DNA of 64,000 bases, from assembly GCF_905220565.1 (NCBI RefSeq), contig NC_059416.1:6944001-7008000 (forward strand), written 5' to 3'. Position 1 is the first letter of the stretch. The number at the start of each line of letters is the position of its first letter. Both the position numbers and the translations under genes were made by a program. Source of the DNA: Melitaea cinxia. Its lineage: Eukaryota > Arthropoda > Insecta > Lepidoptera > Nymphalidae. A model generated the notes under the pieces. It was not told the origin of the DNA. It worked only from the letters and a program-made list of their open reading frames with translations, and searched no databases. Positions 1 to 10,537 of this stretch are shown piece after piece.

Positions 1-270
1 GCCCCGACTGAACGATGCTTCTTTAATTTTAAGTCACTCTTGTTTCTAACATCGAACAATTGTCACGTCAAATTAATTATAATTTAGTAATAATAAATTT
101 AATTTTAAATTAAACTTTGCTTTTTTTTTGCAACCTTCGGTCGCTTTTATAATTGATATCAAAAAAGAATTAAAGAATTTAAAAAAATGTTTTGATGACA
201 CTACTTTTTCATCTTTAACATGTAGATCAGGACAGCTATTTAACGGTAAGAAACATTAAAAATTACTAAC
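1..270. other. Left edge, nothing recognised (probable intron of SPH copy 1)
   Basis: AT-rich sequence downstream, in minus-strand sense, of the last visible exon of serine protease homologue copy 1. By comparison with copies 2 and 3 the next exon would encode a block ending in C-[AS]-K-D. No such block is visible, so this is probably intron and the remaining exons lie outside the window. Confidence 0.5.
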
Positions 271-1505
271 GTCGTTGTATCTAGAGGTGGTTCCCCAGCC
301 AGCTATACTAACGACAGTACCAGGGTTCTCTAAAGTTTGACTTTGATTGTTATAGCAAATTGGTTTTGGTATGAAATCACATCCTCGTATACGACGATTG
401 AAGTCGAAGCCATCTTCTATCTTAACAACAGCTATGTCGTTGTTCATCCATCTAATGTTATCATTTTCGTGACCATCAAATACGTAATCTAAAAATTTGG
501 TGTTTTATTTCTGTTAAAAATCTGACAGTGTCACGTCTATTTCGTTTTTTATACTACAACGTAACGGTGCCAAATAAGCAGTTATCAGAGCTTATGGATG
601 CCTGCTTTACCAGAAGCAAGTTAAATAATGTTTATAATTTTTTTAACCTCATGGTTATTTACATATGACTTTATAATATTAAATTTATGGTAAAACAGCT
701 AACCTATATTTTTATATAACAAATTAATCATATATGCAGAAATGTTATTTTACGTACTTTTAGGAACACACTTCCATATGGCTTTCTTTGCACCGTTTTT
801 AATACAAGGATTGTTATATCTGTCATCTTCATCAGAATATCTACAAAGAAAGTTTATTTACTCAATTTTCAATTGTTTAACTTATAATCAATATGACAAC
901 TTGATACCTAATTATAAAGTCATAGTAATTAAAATATATTTAAGTTTAGACATACTTATAGGTTCCAGAAACGACATAGAAATGTTCAGCATCTTCGATA
1001 CACGCTGCCGAAGTTAATATGTACTCTTCATGGATAATCACTCCACCGCACAACCATGAACGGTAGTTAGGAGTTTTTTTGTTACTACGCGGAAGTTTTA
1101 GGTATACCTATATAAATGAAAGAGGATGAATATTTTGTGTTAGCAGTAAATAAATTCGATAATTGGTTACCTATTCCTAAAAATTTTATAGATTTAAGGA
1201 CTCCCATCAGCAGTTCCAATTAAGTATCTTTTATATATATATAAAAGATTTATTAGAGAGAAATTAAGTATCTTTTATATATATATAAAAGATACTTAAT
1301 CACATACATTTTAATTTTATCAGATCTATGCAGATTTATTATAGCAGTTTTTAAGTTTACTATATTTTACGTCTCATTAAGATTTCTCATACCATGTAAG
1401 CCCTGCCGTCTCTAACTTCTTCGCCGTTTATAATTCTTCGAGTTTCATTTAGAATTTTGTCCACTACTGGTGGTATATGAGTTGCAACTTCAATAGCCTT
1501 GACAT
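271..1505 (-). CDS. Serine protease homologue copy 1 (non-catalytic, 3' end outside window)
   Basis: Four exons read on the minus strand: 1393-1505, 956-1107, 758-840 and 271-488, each with AG/GT borders and compatible phases. In order they encode a pro-segment ending in the activation site R-R-I-I-N-G-E-E; the CGGVIIH barrel strand with ILTSAACIED; a short insert with two cysteines (NPCIKNGAKKAIWKCVPK); and NNDIAVVK with the Asp102 equivalent, then a GWG block. Chymotrypsin-fold enzymes have TAAHC at His57; here the residue before the cysteine is Ala, so the protein should not be a protease. The remaining 3' exons lie left of position 1. The upstream signal-peptide exon was not found. Family knowledge: such homologues are usually secreted and act as cofactors, decoys or binding proteins. 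The role of this group is not known to me. Confidence 0.88.
1218..1300. repeat. AT-rich palindrome with partial direct duplicate
   Basis: Positions 1263-1300 form a perfect 38 bp palindrome (arm ATTAAGTATCTTTTATATA). A near-identical but incomplete copy lies just upstream at 1218-1250. It sits in an intron of copy 1, between the activation exon and the CGG exon. Confidence 0.9.
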
Positions 1506-2021
1506 CTGTAACTATTACGATCGAATTTGAAGTTTTTAGTCATATTAGTTTGTGGATTATAATAAGCATGAACCGAAAAATAAACAAATACTATGTTTTG
1601 ATATAACAGGTACAGATAGATTGATTAAATATAACTTACGAATTAATAATAAAATAGGTAGAGTAATAAAGCATATTATAGTCTTCATGATCTTTGGAGC
1701 TTTTAACAAAAGGAAACAATATCTTGTTTTCAATTTCACGCCTTGCATTCATATTTTATTGTTTTCAGGTGCATTAATTTTCCCTACAGTAATTTTAATG
1801 AAAAATGGCAGTAAGTTAACTTTATAACTCTCATAAGATAGTTAATAATAAATTAATCTCAATTTTGTATCGTTATTTCATTAAAGCATTTAGAATCAAT
1901 TAATCAGCAACCATCACTAGCACTGGTTGTGGATGCCTCAAACACCTCAACTTTTATTTAATATAACGCTCTTTTTAAATGCTTGACCCAGTTTAGATAA
2001 GACATTTTGTATACTGTGTAC
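1506..2021. other. Intergenic or 5' intron of SPH copy 1, nothing recognised
   Basis: AT-rich. The first exon (5' UTR and signal peptide) of copy 1 should lie between here and 3348, but no ATG followed by a hydrophobic run and a donor in the right phase could be identified. Confidence 0.4.
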
Positions 2022-2355
2022 TGTGTGGCTACGGTACTAAAGAATATAGCCACCCCCTCTCTTCCCGTGGGTGTCGTAAGAGGCGACTAAGGGATAACAC
2101 AGTTCCGCTACCACCTTGGAACTTAAAAAGCCGACCGGAGGCGGGATAGCCATCCAGGTACTGGCTTTGAAATACACAGGTCGAAGACGGGCAGCAGCGT
2201 CTTCGGTGCGACAAAGCCAGTACTGCGGTCACCAACCCGCCTGCCCAACGTGGTGACTATGGGCAAAACACATGAGTTCACGTTATTTTTGGCGTAAACT
2301 TGTGGAGACCAGCAGTGGACTGTATAGGCTGTAATGATGATGATGATGATGATGA
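2022..2355 (+). repeat. SINE family A, near full length
   Basis: Starts at TGTGTGGCTACGG and runs through the ATAGCCACC, GGCGACTAAGGGATAACAC and CAACCCGCCTGCCCA blocks. It ends with a GTGGAG..CCAGCAGTGGACTG tail and a short (GAT)n run. The same order of blocks recurs at 14017-14345 and 29935-30258. The 3' tail matches the end of the RTE-type LINE fragment at 20093. Confidence 0.88.
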
Positions 2356-2916
2356 TTTTGTATACATCTATGTAAGTATCATATCCTCGTACTTTCAAAG
2401 TACTCAGGTCCACAGTTCAGGTACCAGGGTGCAGGTCTTTACTTATGTATTGCGTATTTCACCAAATTAATTTGAAAGTAAATATGGGATAATGTGCATC
2501 TAAAATTCAACCTTGTGGAACCCTCGTCTAAGACACATAGGAATTTAATTTATTAAAAAAACAATGGTAATTCTTTTTACTTAAGTAGGTATAGATAGTA
2601 AAAACGATTTTATTAACTTCACAATATTTGTGTTTAAAATCTTAAGACAGCCGTAAGTGCCTTAATCTTAAAGATTATCAAAACTATATAATAACTACTT
2701 TCAAGTAATGTTGTTTTCCTTTGTTAAATGAGGTAGCTAGAGCTCCTAGTTGAAGGCCATATCCATAGGCTATGGATAACTTCTTGCCATTAGACAGACG
2801 TGTGATACGGATGTGATATATAAAATACGCATACTGGTATAAATACAAAAATAAATGTTAACAGTGGCAAAGATAAGATCAGTGATACTAAGATAACATG
2901 AAATAAATAGTTTTTA

Positions 2917-3203
2917 TCTATACAAATAAATAAAATTGGAGTGTCTGTTTGTAATATTAAAATGACCGCTTTTTACTTAATGCATATGGATGTATATATA
3001 GTACATATACCAAAATAACATTTTTTACAATTTTTGTCTGTCTGTCTATCTGTTTGTTCCAGCTAATCTCTGTAACGGCTGGACCGACTTTGACGAAACT
3101 TTCATTAGCAGATAGCTGATGTAATAAGGAGTAGCTTGGGCTACTTTAATTTTAGATTTTTTTTTCAAATTCCACGTGGTGATGAAGTCGCGAGCACAGC
3201 TAG
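2917..3203 (+). mobile_element. Non-autonomous Helitron-like element (Lep1-like), copy 1
   Basis: Begins TCTATACAAATAAATAAAAT and ends in CTAG after a GC-rich GTCGCGAGCACAG segment. It is flanked by A on the left and T on the right, as expected for Helitron insertion between A and T. Five further copies with the same termini lie in the window. The Helitron assignment follows from these termini; the Lep1 name is from memory. Confidence 0.65.
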
Positions 3204-3348
3204 TTGTTAATAATTTAGTACATCTAGTAAACATATCTAATCATTAAATCAGTTAATTGCTATTTTTTGATTCAGTTTCAATAAAATAAATTTATAATTA
3301 ATGTATAGAAAAAGTAAAAAATAAATAAATATTATTACTTTATTAATG

Positions 3349-6300
3349 TTATTTATTTGTTGTAACATTTAAACTTCCTAATATCATTTCTGCATGATCA
3401 TAGAATGTTCTTAAAGTCGGTCCTCTTAGCTTCTTTACTACATTGAAAAATGATTTCGTAGTTGGTAAAGTAATATTTCTAACTTTTTCTTCTATTCTTC
3501 TCATTTTGGCTACTTCATTTTTTGCGGGTCTTAAAATAAAAAAGGGATTAAGATTGACTATTTGAATAAAATAATTAAAGAAATATAAAAAAAAAATGGT
3601 AAAAAAAGCTTTTACCCATCCGGATGATCTACCCAACTCAAATCTTCTTCTCTGAACGAATCACTGGCTCTAAACAATTTCGTGCAATCGTTCCTGAAAG
3701 TAGAATATTTGAACAAAATTACGTTAGCAAATAAAACAACTTATTCATTATTTTCATACGTAACGGTTTCAGATTTTCTTCAGCATCAAATCATTTTGAG
3801 TAGAGGTATAAAGTAAAAAAATTTAAAATCCATCATGATTGCCTCAATTTAACATTTACGGCTTTTGTAACAAGTCATAAAAATAATAATATTTAGTCGT
3901 CGTATGAAAAAATAAATAAATCGATTCGATGGTTATTTGATAGGAATATTTTATCAATTAAAATCAAACATACATCTTTTTATAATGTTAGTAAAGAGAA
4001 CATCATACATGACGTCCTTATAAATGGCGCAATCAATGAGGACTCGGTTCTTGTAAATACTGGTGTAGAGGAACGGCCCGTAGCACTTGTTAGTACGCTC
4101 CTTGACGAGGCAGGCTGATATGATTCCGATTACTATAGCATTCGGCCCTTGCCCGTAGATTAGTGGACCGCCGTGATCATTCTACAAATATATTTATTTA
4201 ATTTAACAACAATTATTGTCATAGATGTTATTAGAACTTATGACAAATCTAGATTAATCAATAACACGATCATATTTAGTAAGTACATTTCTTCTTACCA
4301 TCTTATTCACCACTTAAATAAATTGTAACCTCACAATAATTATATCGAGGTGGTGATGACTTGTCGACAAAGAATTTCCTATATTCACAAGTTTTTTAAA
4401 ATCACGTTTATTTCATTTTTTACAAGAGGAAGTCTTATAGCTATGTAGTTATATCTTAGAACCACAAACTTAAACACCACACCACCACACATTAAACATT
4501 AAAGACAAGCTTGCTAACTAAATTTTTTTTTTAGTTTTGTATCTAAAATACACACTTCTCACACACTTCATCCTATTATTATTATTTATTTATTATTTAT
4601 TTATTATTTATTTATTTATTTATTTATTGCAGTTCACTACTGGACGTAGGCCTCCACAAGGTCGCGCCAAAAATAGCGTGAACTCATGTGTTTTGCCCAT
4701 AGTCACCACGCTGGGCAGGCGGGTTGGTGACCGCAGGGCTGGCTTTGTCGCACCGAAGACGCTGCTGCCCGTCGCGTTGGCCTGTATATTTCAAAGCCAG
4801 CTGTTATCCCGCCATCGGTCGGCTTTTTAAGTTCCATTGTGGTAGTGGAACTGTGTTATCCATGTTATCCTGTGTATTCCATTATGTCATGGGGAGCAAA
4901 GCAAAGCAGCAAGCAATCTATCTAAAATAAGTATTAGGGAATTCTCTTAATATGTATGTCAATAGCTTTATGCCCCGATAAAACAATAGTATGATACTGT
5001 TATATGTAAATTAATAAATACAGTTACATTAGTAAACTATGTTAGTAAGCTACTTTTATTCTTAATTTCAAATTCAAACTGACTAACCTCACAGAAGCCT
5101 CCACTACCAGAGTGCTGTCTCCTTCCAGTTTCGTTGTGATATGCTGAATGTAATATTAGTTTCTTAGGATCAAACACACGGCGTGTTTCTTCATCTTCAC
5201 CAGAATACATTATGTCCGTACACTCAACGTATTTATCCTAAAGCAATTTCTATTTATGTACTTTTTCATTAGCTTTGGTATATTGTTTTCGTAAGTTAAG
5301 CGTAATGACATTGACATTGTTTCCATTTAAATTAACCTAAACTTAAGTTTTGAAGTATCAGTAGCATTTCGCCTATATGGGAGAAGGCATTTTATACATA
5401 CATAGTTTGGATCAACTGCAAACTGTCATGCTGATTAGCGGACATGTGACATTATATGTATACATAGCAATATTAGGTGATTATAGCAACCGATTCATCG
5501 ACTTTCAAAATAAATGCAATTTTCGTTGCTACTACTCTCAGATAATAAATTTTTACAAAAAATGTTTCTAACTGACATTTGAAAATAACACGTGGAATCC
5601 AATGTCACTTTCTTAAACTAGCATATGCATTAGAACTTAGTTGTAAATAAAGAAAAGAGGTAAACAAAAGATGACAGCAGCTCATACGTTGCAAGCTTCA
5701 CTCAACTCCGGCGCGCTGTCTTTTGAACAGATCATGTAGTTATCTATTATGTTGTGGTAACGAGGGCCCCAGCGTTGTTTGCAATGTTTTTTTGAAATTA
5801 ACTCGACGGTGCTTTCCAAAAGTTCCTGAGTTTCGTATTCATTTTGTCGTCGATTTACCCACTGAAAAATTATTTAAAACCTGATTAATTGCGAGCCAGA
5901 CCGCTAGAAAGAGAACCATACGAAGGATTTCCTACTACTGTAAGGTTTGGTAATGGTTATTGTTAAAAGAAGTAAAAAAGAAAACACTTTACCCCGGTAA
6001 TGTTAGCTTTATTTTATTTTTATATGTTCATATAGCGACCATATTAGCATTTATTACGTGAAAATGTTAACCATCTGTCTAATTAGATTTCAAAGGTTCC
6101 AATATCTAAAGAAATATATCACTATCAGAAGGAACTAACTTTAACTGAGGTAGGGTACAGCATGAATTATCCTGCTGAAAAGTTTCAATCAGTTTTGTGT
6201 TCCTATGGCGAGTGAGTTGACCAAAGCTCCTGGGGAATTGTGGGTAGGGTCAGCAACGCGCTTGCAATACTTCTGGTGTTGCAGGCGTCTATAGTCTACG

Positions 6301-8304
6301 GAAATCGCTTACCATCAGGTGAACTGTACGTTTGTTTGCCGGCATAATTGTATGAAAAAAAATGAAATTTTCCAGATTATTTTTTATAATTTTCTACTAC
6401 TTATGGTAGTTTATTACATTATTCTGTGTAACATTAATAGCTTAGTTTATTCTTATATATGTTAATTTATATTCTTACTAGCTGACAGGCTAGCTGACGG
6501 ACAGACTTCGTTCTGTCAAAAGTTAATAGTAAAAATGTTTTTTTAACTTTTTTTAAGTGTTAAAACCTCCCGTGGGCCTTAAGGAACATACAAAAAAATC
6601 AGCTCAATTGGTCGAGCCATTCTCGAGCTATGCGCTTAGCAACATTCATTTTTATATATATTTATTAGTAAAATATGTTATATTAAAACCATACATCATT
6701 ATACTTATCAGTGCTTCCCCATCCAGCAACAACCGCCATATTTCCGGGTTCTTCATATCGACTGCTTTGATTGTTATAACAAATTGGCTTCGGAATAAAA
6801 TCACATCCTCTGATACGTCTCGTGAAATCAAATTCATCTTCCACTTTAACGATAGCTATATCGTTGTTCATCCACCTAATGTTGTCGTTCTCGTGGCCAT
6901 CGAATACGTAATCTACGAGTTTTGTAGCGTTTTTTTCATTTGTATTAAGAAATAAATAAAATAAATAAACGGCTCACACTCAACAGCTCCCACTAAGATT
7001 TACTCCTTTGTCGGGTAAACAAATAATACACAATCACAAACGCCCAGACCACGGCAAACATCTGAATGGCCATACAAATGTATGTCATAAGATGGGATTG
7101 AAGCCGCAACTACCATAAGTCGGCGCTGTAGCCATTGCGCTAACGCGTCGTTGTCGTCTCAAACAACCTTTTAATGATATTTCGTTAACTAAATTGCTTC
7201 TTGTTTATATATTAGTACATAGAATAATTTAATTCGTGTTATGTCAAAAGCAAATTAATTATCGATTTACTTACTCCTCGGAATACATTTCCAGACAGCC
7301 TTTTTTGCGCCATTTTTGATACATATATTGTTATGGCGATTATCATCTGGGTTATATCTGTAATAAAATGATTTAATAACAAATTTGCTTGGGTGTTTTT
7401 GTTTGAGCTACACCTTAGTATCCGTTTGATGTTCGGTACTCTTGACCGAATGAGTCGAATATGTAAGTAAGACCATCTAAAAGACTGACTATTTTATATA
7501 TCGTTGAAAATTGATCGTAATAAAGATAATGACCTATTTTTCGTTAAAAGTTATGAAATTTTGGCTCTTGATATCATTACTTATTTTTTTTTTTAAATAC
7601 TAAGTCAATAGTTTCATAGATAAGCAAATGCAAATAATCTCTATACAACACAACACATTTCCAAAACTATGACACGCAAAATTTTTGAGAAGGATAAGTT
7701 TTACCTAAACGTTCCGGATACGACGTAGAAATGCTTAGCGTCTTCAATACAAGCAGCTGATGTCAGTATATATTCCTCATGGACTATCACACCTCCGCAG
7801 AGCCAGCGACGATAGTTCTTATATTTTGGATTGTTTGACGGAAGCTTTAAATAAACCTTAAATATATTTTAGAATAACAGTAACTGTTTTTTTTTTTATC
7901 AAAATTATTTAATCAAATTTTTATCTAATTTTAGGCTGCTGTTTAACTGTTTAATTATAATCGTAAATCTACTGCTGTGTACTATATCGTAATTATTAAA
8001 ATACTAATAACTTTTATTACTACTAACTAATAAAATAACTTTTATTTTTCTATGTGTTTTTGGTTAGACCATTTCAATGATTTGAAGAATTTTTTTGTGA
8101 AAAGTTATACTTATGCAATTATACAAATTATATACTTTTACAATTTAAAAAATACCATATATGGTCTATTGCTCCGTGATTCTTCTCCATTTAAAATTCT
8201 TCTGGATCCATTCAAAACTTCTTTGATATGACTTATATTTGTCTTTTGAAGAATTTTTTGAATACTTGGTGTTATTGTAGTAGTTACGTTGATTGATTTT
8301 ACAA
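3349..8304 (-). CDS. Serine protease homologue copy 2 (non-catalytic, basic C-terminal tail)
   Basis: Nine minus-strand exons join in frame: 8156-8304, 7705-7856, 7275-7357, 6695-6912, 5688-5861, 5088-5237, 4009-4181, 3616-3693 and 3349-3539 corrected to 3349-3529. They give about 451 residues without the unseen first exon. Order: pro-segment with R-R-I-L-N-G-E-E; CGGVIVH then ILTSAACIED (His57 replaced by Ala); two-cysteine insert; NNDIAIVK (Asp102 kept); GWG; then GGFCENDHGGP, where Ser195 is His, Gly193 is Asn and the position-189 pocket residue is Gly. After the protease fold, CYGPFLYTS is followed by a Cys block and a tail rich in Lys/Arg ending at the stop at 3349. All introns have GT/AG borders. 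It is inactive as a protease by sequence, probably secreted, and of unknown role. Confidence 0.9.
4629..4865 (-). repeat. SINE family A, reverse copy
   Basis: Reverse-oriented copy (CAGTTCACTACTGGACGTAGG start, CACGCTGGGCAGGCGGGTTG core) in an intron of SPH copy 2. It is preceded by a TTTA-rich low-complexity stretch at about 4574-4627. Confidence 0.85.
6135..6357. repeat. Family E lepidopteran repeat, copy 1
   Basis: Carries the blocks ACTGAGGTAGGGTACAGCA, GTGTTCCTATGGCGAGTGAG and CGCTTACCATCAGGTGA. Related copies are at 10079, 11113, 11847, 32238, 40010, 54838 and 62590. It is non-coding, in an intron of SPH copy 2. Confidence 0.8.
6478..6660. repeat. Dispersed repeat fragment near exon 6695-6912
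   Basis: Begins CTAGCTGACAGGCTAGCTGA and ends GAGCTATGCGCTTAGCAACA then a T/A run, immediately beside the GWG exon. The wording is typical of a dispersed lepidopteran repeat, but there is no second full copy in this window; a similar start is at 55130. Confidence 0.5.
6950..7165 (-). repeat. tRNA-derived SINE (family F), reverse copy
   Basis: Begins with an AAATAAAATAAATAAACGGCTC tail-like segment and contains CACAAACGCCCAGACCACG. It ends with a degenerate tRNA-like head (GTAGCCATTGCGCTAACGCG). The same layout recurs at 22395-22620, and a fragment is at 38680. Confidence 0.7.
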
Positions 8305-8394
8305 CTAGATTAATGAAGAAATGAGACCAATATTATTGACATAGGACTCCATTTTTTGCTTATAAATTATACTACATTTTTCGATATACACACA

Positions 8395-8520
8395 TATAAA
8401 TAATACATATATAAATAAATATATATATTACACCCAGACTCGAACCCACAACGGGTGGGAATCGAACCCACAACCCCCGGAGCAGAAAACACACAAACTG
8501 CGCCAACGGGCTAGTCAAAT
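8395..8520 (-). repeat. tRNA-derived SINE fragment (family F2), reverse
   Basis: Contains GGGTGGGAATCGAACCCACA, a reverse tRNA B-box, then CGCCAACGGGCTAGTC, a reverse A-box region. Related copies are at 22795-23025, 28370-28545 and 58785-58870. Confidence 0.65.
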
Positions 8521-9312
8521 AGTATATAATTATCTAAAATTAACATACCTACAAATAAGCATAAAAGTAAATAACACGATTGTTTATAGTCATTATATAA
8601 GTACATTTTGATGTATAGAGGCAACGTATATTGTGCGAGTATACATTGGTTTTATGATGTCATGGTACATTGCAGCATTGATTACTTTTAAGAAGTAAAA
8701 ACTATTTTAGATACAAGAAAAAAGGAATGTATAAACATTCTGGTAGTAAATTAAACAAAGTCAACGGTAGGGTTTGGTTGATTGATTATACTTATTGATT
8801 CAATACGCAAAGTCCTATAGTTGGGTTATGGGAAGTCATTTGACTTCTTCTCTGTATGGTAAAGAGACATTTGTGCTTTTTTATACAAAGCTACTTATAC
8901 TGTTATCAGTATATTTTAATGAAACGTTTCTTGTACACTGTTTGGAATACACAATTTTTTCACTATTGTTCTTTTACTCCAAAACCTAAAAACCAAGCTT
9001 AAACATTCTAGGGGTATGACAGACAAGTACTAGGTAGAATTGGATTCATTTAAAAGTTGTTCATCGTCTTTTGTTTCTCCTAAATGGATAAAGAGGCCTA
9101 TACGCAGCAGTGGGAGTTTGAGGCTGAATGCATTTATTGTATGTAGATAACACAAAAAGTATAAAATCACAAGGCTTTTTTGGATATCTAACGATAAAAA
9201 TTTGTCAATACATATCATAGTTAGGTACATTACACTTTTGTTTCAATTTGTCAATTTGTGTTATTCTTCTCTTGGGTAGCGGACCTTGTATTATATATAC
9301 AAATTCATCACA
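8521..9312. other. Spacer between SPH copies 2 and 3
   Basis: AT-rich. A short repeat tail lies at about 9050-9127 (AAAGAGGCCTATACGCAGCA), shared with the 3' end of the tRNA-derived SINEs. The signal-peptide exon of copy 2 should be upstream of 8304 but was not recognised. Confidence 0.45.
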
Positions 9313-9631
9313 TGCATACAAATAAATAAAATTGGATTGTCTGTTTGTTATATTAAAATAACAGCTTTTACTAAATGCATATGGTATACACGGTACATAT
9401 ACGGAAATAAGATCTTTTTACAAATTTTGTCTTTCTGTCTGTCTGTTTGTTCCGGCTAATCTTTGATAAGGCTAACCCGATTTTGATGGGGCTTTCACCG
9501 GTAGATAGCTGATGTAATAATGAGTAATTCAAGCTACTTTTATGTTAGAAATTTATTTATTTTATAAATTTGCGACCTGAACAATAACTTTTTGTTAAAT
9601 TCCACGTGGATGAAGTTGAAGGCACAGCCAG
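9313..9631 (+). mobile_element. Helitron-like element (Lep1-like), copy 2
   Basis: Has ACAAATAAATAAAATTGG at the left end and a degraded GGCACAGCCAG right end (CCAG for CTAG), with the shared internal ATGCATATGG and TTGTTCCGGCTAATC blocks. Confidence 0.6.
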
Positions 9632-9644
9632 TTTATAATAAATA

Positions 9645-9962
9645 CGACAATGCTGGTGTAGTGGCGCGTTTAGTCGCCTAAAATACCGACGGTTTACGAG
9701 TTCGATTGGGGTTCACGATGGATGTTTGTTTTTGTACAAATAATTGTTACTATTTCGATGTCTGTCATTGTGAGTCTCCCAAACGTGCCTCGGAGAGCAC
9801 ATTAGGCCGTCGGCCCCGGTTTTTATCATAAATACATAATAGCGATCGTTACTCATAGAACATATCCGTCCACCCGCAATGGAGCAGGTGGATTAAGCTT
9901 CAATCCTTCTCTTACATGGAGAAAGAGGCTTATCCCCAGCTGTGGGATATTACAGGCTGAAT
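9645..9962 (+). repeat. tRNA-derived SINE (family D), diverged copy
   Basis: Its tRNA-like head has GAGTTCGATT as a B-box, followed by CCTCGGAGAGCACATTA, ATAGCGATCGTTACTCATAG and TGTGGGATATTACAGGCTGA. The same order is seen at 26290, 31930 and 59090. Confidence 0.75.
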
Positions 9963-10078
9963 CGTGATCGATAATAAAAACTGACTTTATATAATACTTT
10001 TAAATAAATTTTTACTATAATACAGAACAAAAATACATGTTACTATAAATGCGTATTTTTAAGCAATGTTGTTTTTCT

Positions 10079-10432
10079 CTACACCTAATGGTTAGCCGTA
10101 ACCGTAGCCTATAGACGCGTGCAACACCAGAAGTATCGCAAGTACGTTGCAGACGTCTGCTCTGGCTAACTTACTCACAAGAGGGAAACAACACTACAGT
10201 GCTGTTTAGTTGTGATTTTTAGTAATATTGAGGTGTTTTTCCAGTCAGACTGCTTCAAATATTGTGCAAGATAGAACCCTATTAGTTTAAGCCACCTTAC
10301 TTACCGCAGGAGCACAACATTGCTTGAAAGCAGTATTATTTAGCTGTCATCTTTTGTAAGGTCGAGGTACTCCCCCAGTCGGACTGCTCCAGATTTTGAG
10401 CAGGATATTTCCTACTGTGCCCTAGCTCAAAA
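10079..10432. repeat. Family E repeat, copy 2
   Basis: Has the blocks ACCGTAGCCTATAGACGC, CAGTATTATTTAGCTGTCAT and GTAAGGTCGAGGTACT. Part of the middle is repeated, suggesting two overlapping insertions. It ends about 105 bases past the stop codon of SPH copy 3 in minus-strand sense. Confidence 0.75.
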
Positions 10433-10537
10433 AAATGTTATGGTAATCTTTACTATAAAATCTCTTTGTAATAACTTATCTGACGTAAAGATATGTGGTA
10501 GAATGGCGAAAATAAAAAGTGTTTTCTACTTATAATT

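Noticed and set aside
6557..6955. 132-codon plus-strand open frame
   Set aside because: It is antisense to a confirmed exon of protease homologue copy 2 (6695-6912) and partly inside a repeat.
9030..9230. Signal-peptide exon of protease homologue copy 2 (hydrophobic minus-strand start)
   Set aside because: The frame runs into a repeat tail shared with SINEs, and no donor in the needed phase is present.
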